NCBI RefSeq assembly: GCF_018614915.1
Contig: NZ_JAGGNU010000051.1
Span: 1 to 52,176, forward strand
Direction of reading: 5' to 3'
Length of the DNA: 52,176 nucleotides
Source of the DNA: Variovorax paradoxus
GTDB lineage: Bacteria > Pseudomonadota > Gammaproteobacteria > Burkholderiales > Burkholderiaceae_C
The position numbers and the translations under genes are program-made. Below are positions 16,900 to 25,567 of this stretch, piece after piece. The notes beneath the pieces were generated by a model. The model did not search any database, had not been told where the DNA came from, and saw only the letters and a list, made by a program, of their open reading frames with translations. Each line of letters begins with the position of its first letter. Within the stretch, counting starts at the first letter, position 1.

Positions 16900-18014
16900 G
16901 CGCTGCGGGCCTGCCGCGACTGCGTCCGTCCCGCGCGTCGTCTCCACCACAGCCACAGCCCGGTGATGCCGAGGCCGCCGAGCGCGATCCCGTTCACGAA
17001 GATGATGGCTTCGAGCACCGGGCCCCCGAGCACGCCGGTGTGCAGCGGATAGATGACCGAGACGGCGCGGGCGCCCGGGTCGAGTTCGTTCCAGCGATGG
17101 ACGCCGACGACCGCTCCGGTCCGCGGATCGATCCAGACCGACGTGAGGCCGTTCGGGTGCGGGTCGTCCGCCAGTCGCATGCGCACGCGCAACGGACGGT
17201 TCGGCTGGGCCGGCACCTGGACGTAGCCGACGAGTGCATTCGGGAAAAGCGACTGTGCTGTCGCGACCAGCGCATCGAGCGGCATCGGCGGTCTGCCGGG
17301 CCCGGCGAGCTTGGGCAGCGTCGGCGGCTTCGACGCCTCGGCGCCCGCCAGCGTGGAGACGAACGCGCCCAGCGGCCGCCATGCCATGTACGCCCCGGTC
17401 GCGACGGAGACGGCAATCATCAGGCCCAGCACGGCGCCGCCGAGACGATGCAAATCGATGAGCGCGCGCTGCGACCCGCGTCGCCATTCGATGCGCCACG
17501 AGGGTGGCCAGCGCCGCGGCCACCACAGCACGAGTCCGGTCACGAGCAGGAACAGGTACGACAGGGCGATGCACGCGAGCACCGCCTTGCCGGTTTCCTG
17601 CAACGCCAGCGAGCTGTGGAACTTGAAGAGCACATTGACGAAGCCCTCGGTTTCGCCGCGCCTGCCTTGCTCCTGCCCGGTGGACGGGTCAAGGTAGACG
17701 GTGCCGTTCCACGGCCCGCGCACGAGGACCCACAGGCTCTCCTCGCCATCGCGAGGCGGCCGGAACGTGAAGCTGGCCTGGCCCGCGAACTCGGCATCCA
17801 GGCGTTGCCTCGGGGCCTCGAGCAGCGCCTGCGGTGGTGCGTGCGGACCGGCCACCGTGCGTGCTCGAAAGAGCTCGGGGTGCGCCCATCGGTCGAGGGG
17901 CTGGGCGACGACGAGCACCGCACCGGCCAGCCCCACGATCGCCAGCAACCAGCCGACGCCGAGCGCCAGCCAGCGGTGCACCCGCAGCCAGAGCGAACGC
18001 AGCGACTGCATCAC
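16896..18014 (-). CDS. PepSY-domain transmembrane protein (PiuB-like)
   Basis: A 372-aa inner membrane protein with about four transmembrane helices: near the N-terminus (WLALGVGWLLAIVGLAGAVL), at about residues 142-163, 193-212 and near the C-terminus (IIFVNGIALGGLGITGLWLWW). Two periplasmic PepSY stretches lie between them (VYLDPSTGQ ... and VWIDPRTGAVVG). The N-terminal RxHRWLAL is typical. It lies 21 bp after the TonB-dependent receptor on the same strand, the usual arrangement for ferric-siderophore reduction or uptake accessory proteins. Start ATG 18014; 18011 is equally possible. Confidence 0.88.
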   Translation of the reverse strand: MMQSLRSLWLRVHRWLALGVGWLLAIVGLAGAVLVVAQPLDRWAHPELFRARTVAGPHAPPQALLEAPRQRLDAEFAGQASFTFRPPRDGEESLWVLVRGPWNGTVYLDPSTGQEQGRRGETEGFVNVLFKFHSSLALQETGKAVLACIALSYLFLLVTGLVLWWPRRWPPSWRIEWRRGSQRALIDLHRLGGAVLGLMIAVSVATGAYMAWRPLGAFVSTLAGAEASKPPTLPKLAGPGRPPMPLDALVATAQSLFPNALVGYVQVPAQPNRPLRVRMRLADDPHPNGLTSVWIDPRTGAVVGVHRWNELDPGARAVSVIYPLHTGVLGGPVLEAIIFVNGIALGGLGITGLWLWWRRRAGRTQSRQARSA

Positions 18015-18035
18015 GCGTGCGGCCTTGTCACGCCG

Positions 18036-20138
18036 TCAGAAGACAAAGCGTCCCTGGACGTATGCCGTGCGCGGCGCCCCCACCATGCGTCCGGGGTTGC
18101 CGTCGACGTTGCGCGTGTAGTAGCGCTTGTCCGTCAGGTTGTTCAGGCCGACCACGATCTCGTGGCCCTTCTTGCCCGGCAGCTTGTAGGCGGCCTGCAC
18201 GTTCCACAGCCGGAAGCCCGGAACGCGGCCGGTGGTGGCGTTGCCCGGTTCGACCACGGTGTTGGCGAGGTCGGAGAACTGCGAGCTCTGGTGCGTGCTG
18301 GAAAGGTTGAAGCTCCACTGCGACAGGGTGTAGCGCGCGCCGATGGTGTCGGTGTTGCGGGCGTAGAAAGGCACGTCCAGCCCGGCGGTGGCGCCCGACT
18401 TCTGGATGGCGCGCGTGTACGTGTAGTTGGCGTAGACGTTCAGGCCGCGCAGCGGCCCGTCGCGATCGAAGCTGTAGTCGATTGCGGCTTCGATCCCGTC
18501 ATGCTCGGTTGCGCCGATGTTCTGGAAGGTCGCCGGGATGACGCCTGGCACCTGCAGGATCTGGTTGTCGAAGCGCAAGTTGAACGCGGTGAGTTCGGCG
18601 CCGATGCCTGCGCTCTTCAGGCGCGCGCCGACTTCGGTGGTCTTCGCGATCTCCGGCTTGAGCGGGTTGGTCGGCGTCTGCGAGTTGAGCTGCAGGTTCT
18701 GCACCGGTCCGAACGAAGTACCGTAGTTGGCGAACAGCGTCCAGTCCTTCGTCAGCAGGTACGCGATGCTGAGGGTGGGCAGCGACTTGTCGTTCTTCGT
18801 GTCGAAGGTCCGGCGCGCGCTCACGTCGTAGCGCGCGGAATCGATGTGCTCGAAGCGCACCCCCGGCGTCACGCGCCAGTTGCCGAACGCGATGCGGTCG
18901 TCGATGTAGAACGCATGCGCATCGGTCTGGTTCTCGAAGGTGCTGGTCGGGCCGATGCGCCCGGTGGCCACCGTCTGCACGAAGCTGTTGTCGTTGCCGC
19001 GCTCGCGGATGTAGCGGTAGCCGACGGTCACGTCCTGCGTGGTCGGACCGAGCGTGAAACGCTGCGTGTAGCGAGGCTCGATGCCGGTCACCTCGTAGTT
19101 GCGCGGCTGGTAGGTGATCTGGGTGTTCGCGGCGTTGATGAGTCCGCTTTCGCGCGTGCTGTCGTTGTAGAAGGCCTTGATCTCGAATTCCTGCGTGGCC
19201 GAGATCGTGTTGAGGTAGCCGACGTCGATGCCCTTGCGCTCGCCGCTCCAATAGTCGGTGGGCCGGGTGTTCTGGAAGGGGTCGGCGTTGTACTGCGCGA
19301 CCGTCAGGCCGCCGGGCGTGCGCGACTTCACGTCGAAGTACGACAGCTTGCCGTAGAGCTCCGAAGTAGGCGAGAGCTGGTAGCGGAACTTGAGCGCCAG
19401 GTCGTTCACGCGCTCGTCGCTGCCGGCGCGCCATTCCTTGCCGGTCATGCCCGAATAGAGCAGTGCCAGGCCCAGGCCGTTGTCGAGCTGCGTGCCGAGC
19501 ATGGTGCTGTACTGCTCGTTGTGCCCGCCCTTGCTGAAGTTGTTGTGGCGTACGGTGACGTCGCCGTTCAGCCCGGGTTCGGTCGGGATCGAGCGCGTCG
19601 TGAGGTTGATGATGCCGCCGACGTTCTGCGGGCCGTAGCGCACGGCGCCGCCGCCGCGCACGACATCGATGGTTTCGATATTGGCCAGGCTGACCGGTGC
19701 GAACGACAGCTGCGGCTGGCCGTAAGGTGCGACGGCGAGCGGAATCCCGTCGAGCAGCACCGTGGAGCGCGGCGAATACCGCCCGGTGAGGCCGCGCACG
19801 CCGATGTTGAGCGAGATCGCGCTGCCCGCGGTGCCCGAGTTGTCGGTCGATTGCACGCCCGGGATGCGACGCATCGCGTCGCCGATGCTGGTGGCGCCGC
19901 TGGCCTCTATTTCTTCCTTGTCGACGACGGTGCGGCCGCCGGCGAAATTCTTCACGCTGTTCTGCAGGCCGGTGCCGAGCCAGCTGCCGGTGACCTGGAT
20001 CGTGTCGAGCGGCGCGGCGCTGCCCTCCGCCGGCTGGGCATGCACGGGCGGCGAGATGAGGACAAGAAGCGCCACCGCGGTGGCGCAGCGGGACGAGTTC
20101 GGCGGTTCGACGGCGGTGCGATCGATGAAATGGCGCAT
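18036..20138 (-). CDS. TonB-dependent receptor, probably for a ferric siderophore (FecA-like)
   Basis: A 700-aa outer membrane receptor. The signal peptide ends near PPVHA (residue 34). A TonB-box-like DTIQVTGS follows, then the plug domain (IGDAMRRIPGVQ, IGVRGLTGRYSPRSTVLLDGIPL, IETIDVVRGGGAVRYGP). The 22-stranded barrel ends with AYVQGRFVF, a terminal Phe. The length and plug sequence fit the FecA/siderophore class. I chose ATG 20138 because the signal peptide begins there; upstream sequence in frame is antisense to nothing useful. A Fur-box-like sequence lies about 85 bp upstream, and the PepSY gene follows in the same transcript. Confidence 0.9.
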   Translation of the reverse strand: MRHFIDRTAVEPPNSSRCATAVALLVLISPPVHAQPAEGSAAPLDTIQVTGSWLGTGLQNSVKNFAGGRTVVDKEEIEASGATSIGDAMRRIPGVQSTDNSGTAGSAISLNIGVRGLTGRYSPRSTVLLDGIPLAVAPYGQPQLSFAPVSLANIETIDVVRGGGAVRYGPQNVGGIINLTTRSIPTEPGLNGDVTVRHNNFSKGGHNEQYSTMLGTQLDNGLGLALLYSGMTGKEWRAGSDERVNDLALKFRYQLSPTSELYGKLSYFDVKSRTPGGLTVAQYNADPFQNTRPTDYWSGERKGIDVGYLNTISATQEFEIKAFYNDSTRESGLINAANTQITYQPRNYEVTGIEPRYTQRFTLGPTTQDVTVGYRYIRERGNDNSFVQTVATGRIGPTSTFENQTDAHAFYIDDRIAFGNWRVTPGVRFEHIDSARYDVSARRTFDTKNDKSLPTLSIAYLLTKDWTLFANYGTSFGPVQNLQLNSQTPTNPLKPEIAKTTEVGARLKSAGIGAELTAFNLRFDNQILQVPGVIPATFQNIGATEHDGIEAAIDYSFDRDGPLRGLNVYANYTYTRAIQKSGATAGLDVPFYARNTDTIGARYTLSQWSFNLSSTHQSSQFSDLANTVVEPGNATTGRVPGFRLWNVQAAYKLPGKKGHEIVVGLNNLTDKRYYTRNVDGNPGRMVGAPRTAYVQGRFVF

Positions 20139-20222
20139 GGCGGTGTGGAGCGCCCGCGACGGGCGCACTAGAGGTTGGGGGGACGTTTCGTGGGGCGCAC
20201 CCAGGAAACGGACCGCGATTTT

Positions 20223-20241
20223 AAACGCGAATGATTCCCAA
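20223..20241. promoter_or_regulatory. candidate Fur box upstream of the TonB receptor
   Basis: On the minus strand GGGAATCATTCGCG sits in an AT-rich stretch 85 bp before the receptor start. It resembles the GAATCATTC-like core of Fur sites, with weak outer hexamers. Support comes mainly from the iron-uptake genes downstream. Confidence 0.4.
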
Positions 20242-20250
20242 CTTCGAAAC

Positions 20251-21306
20251 TCAGGCGATGCCGAGCGTCCGCTGGTTGGCCGCCGTGTCGACGCCGCCGG
20301 CCGCGAAGTCGTCGAAGGCCCGGTCGGCCACGCGGATGATGTGGTCGGCGATGAACTTCGCGCCCTCGCGGGCGCCGTCTTCGGGGTGCTTGATGCAGCA
20401 CTCCCATTCGAGCACCGCCCAGCCCGGGAAGTCGTACGCCGCCATCTTCGAGAAGATCGCGCCGAAGTCGACCTGGCCGTCGCCCAGCGAGCGGAAGCGC
20501 CCTGCCCGGTCGATCCACGGCTGGAAGCCGCCGTAGACGCCCTGCTTGCCGGTCGGGTTGAACTCCGCATCCTTCACGTGAAAGATCTTGATGCGCTCGT
20601 GGAAGTGGTCGATGTAGGCCAGGTAGTCGAGCTGCTGCAGCACGAAGTGGCTCGGGTCGTACAGCAGGCAGGCGCGCGGGTGCTTGCCCACGCGCTCGAG
20701 GAACATCTCGTAAGTGACGCCGTCGTGCAGGTCCTCGCCCGGATGAATCTCGTAGCAGACGTCGACGCCGGCATCGTCGAAGGCATTGAGGATCGGCAGC
20801 CAGCGCCGGGCGAGCTCGTCGAAGGCCTCTTCGATCAGCCCCGGCGGGCGCGGCGGCCACGAGTACAGATAGGGCCAGGCCAGCGCGCCGGAGAAGGTCG
20901 CGTGCGCCGTGAGGCCGAGGTGGGCCGATGCGCGGGCCGCGAGCTTCAGCTGCTCCACCGCCCATTGCTGGCGCCGGGCCGGATCGTTGCGCACCTCGGG
21001 CGCGGCGAAGCCGTCGAAGCCCGCGTCGTAGGCCGGGTGCACGGCGACCAACTGGCCCTGCAGATGGGTCGAGAGCTCGGTGATCTCGATGCCGTGCCGG
21101 GCCAGCGTGCCCTTCACCTCGTCGCAGTAGGTCCTGCTTTCCGCGGCCGTCTTGAGATCGAACAGGCGGGCGTCCCAGCTCGGGATCTGCACGCCCTTGT
21201 AGCCCAGGCCCGCGGCCCAGCCGGCGATGGCGTCGAGCGAATCGAAGGGTGCGCTGTCACCCGCGAACTGGGCCAGGAAGATGGCCGGGCCCTTGATGGT
21301 CTTCAT
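20251..21306 (-). CDS. sugar phosphate isomerase/epimerase (xylose isomerase-like TIM barrel)
   Basis: A 351-aa AP-endonuclease-2/xylose isomerase-like TIM barrel. Metal-binding signatures are CYEIHPGEDLHDG (Glu and His), LLYDPSHFVLQ, FHVKDAEFNPTG and LEWECC near the C-terminus. Such enzymes isomerise or epimerise sugars, inositol derivatives or hydroxypyruvate; the exact substrate cannot be told. ATG 21306 has a strong AGGAGA ribosome binding site; the longer open frame upstream overlaps the divergent gene's promoter. No sugar transporter or dehydrogenase is adjacent. Confidence 0.88.
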   Translation of the reverse strand: MKTIKGPAIFLAQFAGDSAPFDSLDAIAGWAAGLGYKGVQIPSWDARLFDLKTAAESRTYCDEVKGTLARHGIEITELSTHLQGQLVAVHPAYDAGFDGFAAPEVRNDPARRQQWAVEQLKLAARASAHLGLTAHATFSGALAWPYLYSWPPRPPGLIEEAFDELARRWLPILNAFDDAGVDVCYEIHPGEDLHDGVTYEMFLERVGKHPRACLLYDPSHFVLQQLDYLAYIDHFHERIKIFHVKDAEFNPTGKQGVYGGFQPWIDRAGRFRSLGDGQVDFGAIFSKMAAYDFPGWAVLEWECCIKHPEDGAREGAKFIADHIIRVADRAFDDFAAGGVDTAANQRTLGIA

Positions 21307-21478
21307 GGAGATCTCCTGGATCACGAACAGGGAAGAAGGAAGACGCGAGCCTATCTCCGCGGCGCTGTCCGACGCAGTCGCAGGGAAGGCTGTCCACTGC
21401 GCGGGCTTTTCGAACGTTTCACAATGGTGTTCAGTACACCAAGGGCGCGCGGTCCGCGCGGCGCCTTTCTTGATCGAG

Positions 21479-22360
21479 ATGCCACAAACCGTTTCCGGTC
21501 GCCTGAAGATCGGCCTGTCCGCCTGCTTTTCCCACGCCGACCCGGCGCGCTCGCTGTTCACCAACAAGACGCTGCAGTATGTCGAGCAATCCATCGCCCA
21601 CTGGCTGATGTCGGCCGGCGCCATGGTAGTGATGGTGCCCTGCCCCACAGGCGAAACGGCGCGCGGCGACACCAAGCTCTCGCACTATGCGGAGTGGCTC
21701 GACGGCGTGGTGATGCACGGCGGCGCCGACGTCTGGCCCGGCAGCTACGGCGAGGTGCCCCTGAAGGACGCCTGGGTCGGCGACCGCATCCGCGATCTCT
21801 ACGACCTCGCGCTGGTCGAGGCCTTCGAGCAGGCCGGCAAGCCGATCTTCGGCGTCTGCCGCGGCCTGCAGCTCATCAACGTGGCCTTCGGCGGCACGCT
21901 CTACCAGGACATCGAGGCGCAGCACCCCAACGGTCTCAAGCATCGGGACCCCATTGCCTACGACCAGAACTTCCACGAGATCAGCATCACGCCGGGCTCG
22001 CGCATGTCGAAGCTCTACCCGGACATGGAGACGGCGCGCGTCAACAGCATCCATCACCAGGGCGTGAAGGACCTCGCGCCCGGCTTCGAGGTCGACGCAT
22101 GGAGCATTCCCGACCGCTTGCCCGAAGCCATCCGCCGCAAGGTCGACCGCGGCCGCAGCTACATCGCGGCAACCCAGTGGCATCCGGAGTTCCACAAGTA
22201 CGGCAGCACCGAGACGGTGGACGACACGGCCATCCTGCAGGACTTTCTCTGGGCCTGCGCGACCGCGAAGGTGAGCCACAGGGGGCCGCTGCGCACCGCA
22301 CCGGGCCGCATTCGCAACCGCGCGGCGCGGCTGCTGCGGCAGGCGCTCTTGATGCGATAG
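21479..22360 (+). CDS. class I glutamine amidotransferase-like hydrolase (PuuD-like gamma-glutamyl hydrolase)
   Basis: A 293-aa peptidase C26 protein. The nucleophile motif is GVCRGLQLINV (Cys about residue 129), with MHGGADVWP for the oxyanion strand and ATQWHPEFH giving the His-Glu pair. The family hydrolyses gamma-glutamyl amides such as gamma-glutamyl-GABA from putrescine breakdown. No other putrescine genes are present, so the substrate is open. The C-terminal tail of about 25 Arg-rich residues (RTAPGRIRNRAARLLRQ) goes beyond the usual domain. ATG 21479 is chosen because the domain starts at once; the open frame to 21227 is antisense to the isomerase gene. Confidence 0.87.
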   Translation: MPQTVSGRLKIGLSACFSHADPARSLFTNKTLQYVEQSIAHWLMSAGAMVVMVPCPTGETARGDTKLSHYAEWLDGVVMHGGADVWPGSYGEVPLKDAWVGDRIRDLYDLALVEAFEQAGKPIFGVCRGLQLINVAFGGTLYQDIEAQHPNGLKHRDPIAYDQNFHEISITPGSRMSKLYPDMETARVNSIHHQGVKDLAPGFEVDAWSIPDRLPEAIRRKVDRGRSYIAATQWHPEFHKYGSTETVDDTAILQDFLWACATAKVSHRGPLRTAPGRIRNRAARLLRQALLMR

Positions 22361-22369
22361 CGCGAAGCG

Positions 22370-22537
22370 TCAGCGGTTGCGGCTTCCGCTGACTCCGGCG
22401 TCCATGGTGCCGAACACCGTGATCCCGCTGCCCCCGGTGGTGGCAGAGCGGTCGCTGCCGGGGGCGGCCGGCGAGGCGCAGCCGGCGACGGCACCGAGCG
22501 CCACTGCGAGCGAAAGCGCGTAAACGAGCTTCTTCAA
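22370..22537 (-). CDS. small lipoprotein with TTG start
   Basis: A 55-aa secreted lipoprotein, (M)KKLVYALSLAVALGAVAGC followed by ASPAAPGSDRS. The lipobox LGAVAGC puts the lipidated Cys at residue 20, leaving a 36-residue Gly/Ser-rich mature peptide. The start is a TTG at 22537, six bases after GGAG; no ATG or GTG is available in frame between this site and the topB stop. It follows topB by 17 bp on the same strand. Function unknown. Confidence 0.7.
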   Translation of the reverse strand: MKKLVYALSLAVALGAVAGCASPAAPGSDRSATTGGSGITVFGTMDAGVSGSRNR

Positions 22538-22554
22538 AAGGATCTCCTTTTCGA

Positions 22555-25482
22555 TCAGCCGAGGTGCTTGCCCACGATACCCGCAAGCTCGAACATCGTC
22601 ACCTGGTCCTTGCCGAATACCGGCTTGAGCTTGGCGTCGGCGTTGATGGCGCGCTTGTTGGTCGCGTCCTGCAGGCCGTTGGCCTTGATGTAGTCCCACA
22701 GCTTCTTGATGACCTCGGTGCGCGCCACGGGTTCCGCGCCAATCACGGCTGCGAGCGCCTCGCTGGGCTTCAAGCCGGCGGCCGGCTTGCGCGGGGCCTC
22801 GGGTGCGGCGGCCTTCTTGGCCGGTGCTTTCTTCGCCGCAGCCTTTGCCGGAGCCGCCTTCTTCGCCGCAGCCGGCGCCGCCTTCGCGAAGGTCTTGCGT
22901 GGCGGGAACTTGCTGTCGCGCGGCTCGAATTCGAAGGTTACCTTGCCTTCGTCCTTGTTCCAGGCCAGGAAGGCCTTGAACGCGCGGCGCGTGCGCATCG
23001 AGACGAACTTGTCGAGCAGGTCGGTCTTGCCGGTGGAAAGCAGCTTCTCGACCTGCGCGCGCTCCACCGGCTGCTGCAGGATGATCTTGCCGGTCTTGAA
23101 GTCGCAGCTCGGTGTCGGCTGATCGGTGGTCGGCACCGACTTCTCGCAGACATAGTTGCTGCCGTACTCGAACACGCGCGCGCCGCATTTCGGGCAGGGG
23201 CCGAGCGATTCCTGGCCGCTGAAGTCGACGATCTCGCCGGTCTCGGCATTCTTGTCGTCGCCGAAATCGAACTCGAGCTTCCAGTTCTTCGCCTCCTCGT
23301 CGTACTTGAGCACGATCTCCGAGACGAAGGGCCAGCCGGCCTTGGAGCGGAAGCCTTCGAGCGGGCCGATGTGCTTGTCGCGCAGAAGCTTTTCGGCCTC
23401 GGCCACCTCGAAGGTGCGGCCGGCCGGCGACTTGCCGAAGGAGAAGCCGCAGGGTTCCTGGCCGAGCTTTCCGGTGCAGGCGTAGCGGCGGTAGTTCTCC
23501 TTGACCACGCCGCTGCAATTGGGGCAGGGCGTCGCCAGCGTCGCGTAGTCGCCTGGCACGGTGTCGCGGTCGTACTCCTTGGCCTTCTTGACGATGTGCT
23601 CCGTCATCTGGGCGATCTCGCGCATGAAGGCTTCGCGGCTCAGCTTGCCGTGCTCCATCTGCGCGAGCTTGTATTCCCATTCGCCGGTGAGCTCGGCCTT
23701 GGACAGCTCTTCCACGCCGAGGCCGCGCAGGAGCGTCATGAGCTGGAAGGCCTTGGCGGTCGGAATGAGTTCGCGGCCTTCGCGGTGCATGTACTTCTCG
23801 GCCAGAAGGCCTTCGATGATCGCGGCGCGCGTGGCGGGGGTTCCCAGTCCCTTTTCCTGCATCGCCTCGCGCAGCTCGTCGTCGTCGATGGTCTTGCCGG
23901 CGCCTTCCATGGCGCCGAGCAGCGTGGCTTCGGAGTAGCGCGCGGGCGGACGGGTCTTGAGCCCCTTGGTCTCCACCGATTCGGCGCGCACGATCTCGCC
24001 GGGCTTGACCGGCACCAGCCGCTTGCCATCCTTGTCGTCTTCCTTCTCTTCGTCCTGCGCTTCCTTGCCGTAGATCGCGAGCCAGCCCGGCTTGACCAGC
24101 ACCTTGCCGTCGGTGCGGAAGGGGTACTTCTTTCCTTCCTGCTCCACCGTGCTGATGCGCGTGGTGACCTGGTGCTCGGCGCTCGGGAAGAACACCGACA
24201 GGAAGCGGCGCACCACGAAGTCGTAGAGCCGCTGCTCGGCGTCCGACAGGCCGCTGGGCGCCTGCAGCGTCGGGATGATCGCAAAGTGGTCGCTGACCTT
24301 GGCGTTGTCGAAGATGCGCTTCGAGGGCTTCACGTAGTTGCCGTCGAGCGCCTGCTTGGCGAAAGGCGCGAGGTGTTTCATGCCACTGTTGGCAAGCATG
24401 CCCATGGTCTGCTTGACCACCGGCAGGTAGTCCTCGGGCAGCGCGCGCGAGTCGGTTCGCGGATAGGTCAGCGCCTTATGACGTTCGTAGAGGCTTTGCG
24501 CCAGCGCCAGCGTGGTCTTGGCGCTGAAGCCGAAGCGGCTGTTGGCCTCGCGCTGCAGCGAGGTCAGGTCGAACAGCAGCGGCGAGGCTTGCGTGGTGGG
24601 CTTGCTCTCCTCGGTGACGGTGGCAGGCCTTCCGCGCGCGGCCTCGGCGATGGCCTTGGCGTCGCGTTCGTTCCATATCCGATCGGCGCGCAGCTCGGGG
24701 TCGGGCACGCCGTCGGGTCCGGGCGGTGGCTTCTTCCAGTTCGGGTCGAACCACTTGCCGGCGTACTCGCCCGCCTCGGCGGCGAAGCTGCCGTGCACTT
24801 CCCAGTAGTCGCGGCTCACGAACTTGCGGATCTTCTCCTCGCGCTCGACCACCACCGACAAGGTCGGCGTCTGCACGCGGCCGACGGTGGTCAGGAAGAA
24901 GCCGCCGTCGCGCGAATTGAAGGCGGTCATGGCGCGCGTGCCGTTGATGCCGACCAGCCAGTCGGCCTCCGAGCGCGAGCGCGCCGCGTCGGCCAGGCCC
25001 TTCATCTGCTGCTCGTTGCGCAATTGATCGAAGCCGTCGCGAATGGCCTGCGGCGTCATCGACTGCAGCCACAGGCGCTTGACCGGCTTGCCCAGCGGCG
25101 CCTTGCCGCCGGCGTACTGCTCGATCAGGCGGAAGATCAGCTCGCCCTCGCGCCCCGCGTCGCAGGCGTTGATCAGCTGGGTCACGTCCTTGCGCTTGGC
25201 CTGCTTCACCACCGCGTTGAGGCGGGTCTTGGTCTTGTCGACCGGCTTCAGGTCGAAGCGCGGCGGGATCACCGGCAGGTTGGCGAAGCTCCACTTGCCG
25301 CGCTTGACGTCGAACTCCTCCGGCGCCTGGATCTCGACCAGGTGGCCGACCGCGCTCGTGACGACATAGGTCTCGTTCTCGAAATGTTCCTCGTGCTTGT
25401 CGAACTTGCCGGCCACCGGCGTGAGCGCGCGCACGATGTCCTGCGCCACCGATGGCTTCTCTGCAATCACCAAAGTCTTCAT
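22555..25482 (-). CDS. topB: DNA topoisomerase III with C-terminal SWIB/MDM2 domain
   Basis: A 975-aa type IA topoisomerase. The Toprim domain carries LVIAEKPSVA and CDAGREGELIFR (about residue 107); the active-site tyrosine is Tyr340 in ALTYPRTDSR. Two C-terminal Cys clusters follow (CPNCSG ... CGF, CPKCG ... C). An Ala/Lys-rich linker at about residues 855-895 (repeats of AKKAAPAK type), reminiscent of histone H1 tails, leads to a SWIB domain at about 900-975 (LKPSEALAAVIG ... VIKKLWDYIK ... MFELAGIVGKHL). E. coli TopB is about 650 aa and lacks this tail. It decatenates and relaxes negative supercoils. It is divergent from the SET gene across 85 bp. Confidence 0.94.
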   Translation of the reverse strand: MKTLVIAEKPSVAQDIVRALTPVAGKFDKHEEHFENETYVVTSAVGHLVEIQAPEEFDVKRGKWSFANLPVIPPRFDLKPVDKTKTRLNAVVKQAKRKDVTQLINACDAGREGELIFRLIEQYAGGKAPLGKPVKRLWLQSMTPQAIRDGFDQLRNEQQMKGLADAARSRSEADWLVGINGTRAMTAFNSRDGGFFLTTVGRVQTPTLSVVVEREEKIRKFVSRDYWEVHGSFAAEAGEYAGKWFDPNWKKPPPGPDGVPDPELRADRIWNERDAKAIAEAARGRPATVTEESKPTTQASPLLFDLTSLQREANSRFGFSAKTTLALAQSLYERHKALTYPRTDSRALPEDYLPVVKQTMGMLANSGMKHLAPFAKQALDGNYVKPSKRIFDNAKVSDHFAIIPTLQAPSGLSDAEQRLYDFVVRRFLSVFFPSAEHQVTTRISTVEQEGKKYPFRTDGKVLVKPGWLAIYGKEAQDEEKEDDKDGKRLVPVKPGEIVRAESVETKGLKTRPPARYSEATLLGAMEGAGKTIDDDELREAMQEKGLGTPATRAAIIEGLLAEKYMHREGRELIPTAKAFQLMTLLRGLGVEELSKAELTGEWEYKLAQMEHGKLSREAFMREIAQMTEHIVKKAKEYDRDTVPGDYATLATPCPNCSGVVKENYRRYACTGKLGQEPCGFSFGKSPAGRTFEVAEAEKLLRDKHIGPLEGFRSKAGWPFVSEIVLKYDEEAKNWKLEFDFGDDKNAETGEIVDFSGQESLGPCPKCGARVFEYGSNYVCEKSVPTTDQPTPSCDFKTGKIILQQPVERAQVEKLLSTGKTDLLDKFVSMRTRRAFKAFLAWNKDEGKVTFEFEPRDSKFPPRKTFAKAAPAAAKKAAPAKAAAKKAPAKKAAAPEAPRKPAAGLKPSEALAAVIGAEPVARTEVIKKLWDYIKANGLQDATNKRAINADAKLKPVFGKDQVTMFELAGIVGKHLG

Positions 25483-25514
25483 TGACTAGTCGTCCTTACA
25501 ATCTGCGGCTTCTC

Positions 25515-25547
25515 GCGTGCGTACGCGCACGCGCATGCGTACATATT
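25515..25547. promoter_or_regulatory. 33-bp strictly alternating pyrimidine-purine tract in the topB/SET divergent promoter
   Basis: From C25515 to T25547 every step alternates pyrimidine and purine (for example CGCGTGCGTACGCGCACG), with mostly CG and CA/TG steps. Such tracts can adopt Z-DNA under negative supercoiling. It fills the middle of the 85-bp gap that must hold both promoters. The alternation is read directly; Z-DNA formation is inference. Confidence 0.7.
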
Positions 25548-25567
25548 CAAACTAACAGACTTCGGCG

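Noticed and set aside
16386..20171. 1261-codon plus-strand open frame
   Set aside because: It is antisense to the PepSY and TonB-receptor genes, both with clear domains; its translation is low-complexity Arg/Ala/Glu-rich sequence typical of high-GC shadow frames.
22564..25485. 973-codon plus-strand open frame opposite topB
   Set aside because: Exact antisense of a well-recognised topoisomerase; the product has no domain and a Leu/Arg/Ala bias expected from reversed GC-rich codons.
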